A stretch of 6,016 nt of DNA from Methanofastidiosum methylothiophilum. Its GTDB lineage: Archaea; Methanobacteriota_B; Thermococci; Methanofastidiosales; Methanofastidiosaceae. The translations under genes and the position numbers were made by a program. The DNA lies in contig LNJE01000031.1 in the NCBI GenBank assembly GCA_001587635.1, positions 1 through 6,016 on the forward strand, in the 5' to 3' direction. Positions within the stretch are counted from its first letter, which is position 1; each line of letters opens with the position of its first letter. The notes beneath the pieces were generated by a model. The model did not search any database and had not been told where the DNA came from. It was given only the letters and a program-made list of their open reading frames with translations. Below are positions 5,081 through 6,016 of the stretch, one piece after another.

Positions 5081-6016
5081 AAANATAGGAACAGTAAAAA
5101 ATAATTTTANGGAGCAAGTAGACCCAAATATATTAAGAAAGACNGAGAGTANAATCATAGTAGACAAAGATTTTGAAGATGGNCTATATAAGATAGAGGA
5201 NAGCAGATANCTCCAGGTAATGTTTGTTTTTCATCTTTCTAAGGATTTTGANCTTATTGGCCCTAGNTATGGGGGNGAAGTNAAAGGTGTTTTTGCTTCT
5301 AGAAGCCCACGAAGGCCGACAAATATAGGCCTAACTACGGTAGAGNTATTGGAAAGAAAAGGTAACGAGCTTCTAGTAAAGGGACTTGANGCAATNGATG
5401 GAACACCTGTTATTGATATAAAACCATACTCTGCTTTTCTNGATGAAAAGGGTCAAGAAACTGAAAATCTAAANTATNTAAANAACAATCCAAGATCAGA
5501 TATAACTANNTACATTGCCGAGAAGGATTTAGAAAAACTACTTATTACAGCAGGAACAATTCATGGCCACTATTGCCCAGGATTATCCCTTGGAGTTAGG
5601 GCAAGCGCTTATCTGATGAATGAAATCAAAGAAATTTCAGATGGGATGGAAGAAGTAATCGCTATTGTTGAAGCAAATAATTGCATGTCAGATGGCGTCC
5701 AATATGTTACTGGATGCACATTTGGGAATAATGCCCTTATTTATCGGGATTTTGGAAAAAATGCCGTAACACTATCTAGAAGAGATGGCAATGGGATAAG
5801 AGTTTCTGTCAATCCGGATTATAGAAATGGTCTTGAAAAAAACTTTCCTGAGTATTTTGAATTATTCAATAAGGTAGTAAGAGATAGGGCTGGAAACGAA
5901 GAAGATTATTCTTTATTTAAACAATATGGAAAAGAGGTCTCGTTTAACATGCTTAAAATGGACTTTGATAGCCTTTTTTCAATAAAAAAAGTGAAGGTAG
6001 ATATCCCAGAATATGC
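5067..6016 (+). CDS. TrmO (TsaA)-FmdE fusion protein, C-terminus cut by right edge
   Basis: 316 codons are visible with no stop. Residues 1 to about 130 form a complete TrmO/TsaA domain, a SAM-dependent enzyme family that methylates N6-threonylcarbamoyladenosine at tRNA position 37. It contains IGTVKNNF (7-14), EDGLYKIE (37-44) and the signature GVFASRSPRRPTNIGLTTVE (74-93), then DGTPVIDIKPY (111-121). Residues from about 155 onward form an FmdE domain, named after formylmethanofuran dehydrogenase subunit E, with TIHGHYCPGLSLGVRASAY (164-182), a Cys in NNCMSDG (204-210) and TGCTFGNNALI (215-225). These His and Cys residues are the likely metal ligands. FmdE proteins often end in a zinc ribbon, which would lie beyond the edge. 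The start is ATG 5067 with a strong ribosome-binding site, overlapping the ATPase remnant by 14 nt. FmdE-like genes often sit beside metal or B12 ABC importers, so a metal- or corrinoid-linked role is likelier than subunit E itself. N calls stop after 5510. The codon TAN at 5208 is read as Tyr. Confidence 0.88.
   Translation, partial: MEHIKXIGTVKNNFXEQVDPNILRKXESXIIVDKDFEDXLYKIEXSRXLQVMFVFHLSKDFXLIGPXYGXEXKGVFASRSPRRPTNIGLTTVEXLERKGNELLVKGLXAXDGTPVIDIKPYSAFXDEKGQETENLXYXXNNPRSDITXYIAEKDLEKLLITAGTIHGHYCPGLSLGVRASAYLMNEIKEISDGMEEVIAIVEANNCMSDGVQYVTGCTFGNNALIYRDFGKNAVTLSRRDGNGIRVSVNPDYRNGLEKNFPEYFELFNKVVRDRAGNEEDYSLFKQYGKEVSFNMLKMDFDSLFSIKKVKVDIPEY

Noticed and set aside
5208..5210. TAN codon as a premature stop in TrmO-FmdE
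   Set aside because: The family has Tyr in this position (SRYLQ), and the frame continues intact for 268 more codons, so TAT or TAC is expected.
1..6016. CRISPR array, tRNA, rRNA or insertion sequence
   Set aside because: I saw no regularly spaced direct repeats, no cloverleaf-like sequence and no transposase coding on either strand.

Overview
The window looks archaeal, probably from an AT-rich euryarchaeote of methanogen affinity. The evidence is an S-layer-type secreted protein, a formylmethanofuran dehydrogenase subunit E (FmdE) domain, GGAGG/GGTGAT ribosome-binding sites, and an archaeal-style TATA element instead of bacterial -35/-10 boxes. I cannot place it to genus. The sequence contains many N calls. 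They fall mostly at third codon positions, so they look like masked strain polymorphism more than random low quality.

Layout. Positions 1-265 (minus) hold the N-terminus of a secreted S-layer-like protein that runs off the left edge. Positions 276-1241 (minus) encode a secreted protein with an S-layer-like N-terminal part and a C-terminal DUF4430 (transcobalamin-like) domain, in an operon with the first. A 95-bp divergent intergenic region (1242-1336) carries a TATA element and one copy of a palindrome, GGATGG-N5-CCATCC. A second copy lies over the start of the next gene. From 1337 to 4624 (plus) runs a tight three-gene ECF transporter operon: EcfT-type membrane protein (CbrV-like), fused double ATPase (CbrU-like) and S component (CbrT-like). 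Positions 4625-4840 are non-coding apart from a perfect 11-bp inverted repeat. Positions 4841-5080 are the 3' end of a FecE/BtuD-type ABC ATPase lacking Walker A, signature and Walker B. It overlaps, from 5067 to the right edge, a TrmO(TsaA)-FmdE fusion gene, which is also cut by the window.

How it fits together. The S component resembles the CbrT family of cobalamin/cobinamide transporters, and CbrT, duplicated CbrU and CbrV are the expected set. DUF4430 proteins are known as extra surface components beside predicted cobalamin ECF transporters. The simplest reading is a corrinoid uptake locus: a wall-associated capture protein (minus strand) and a membrane importer (plus strand), jointly controlled by a repressor binding the paired palindromes. 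To the right lies the remnant of a second, BtuCD/FecCD-type importer whose downstream gene, TrmO-FmdE, survives. The substrate assignment is inference from family resemblance.
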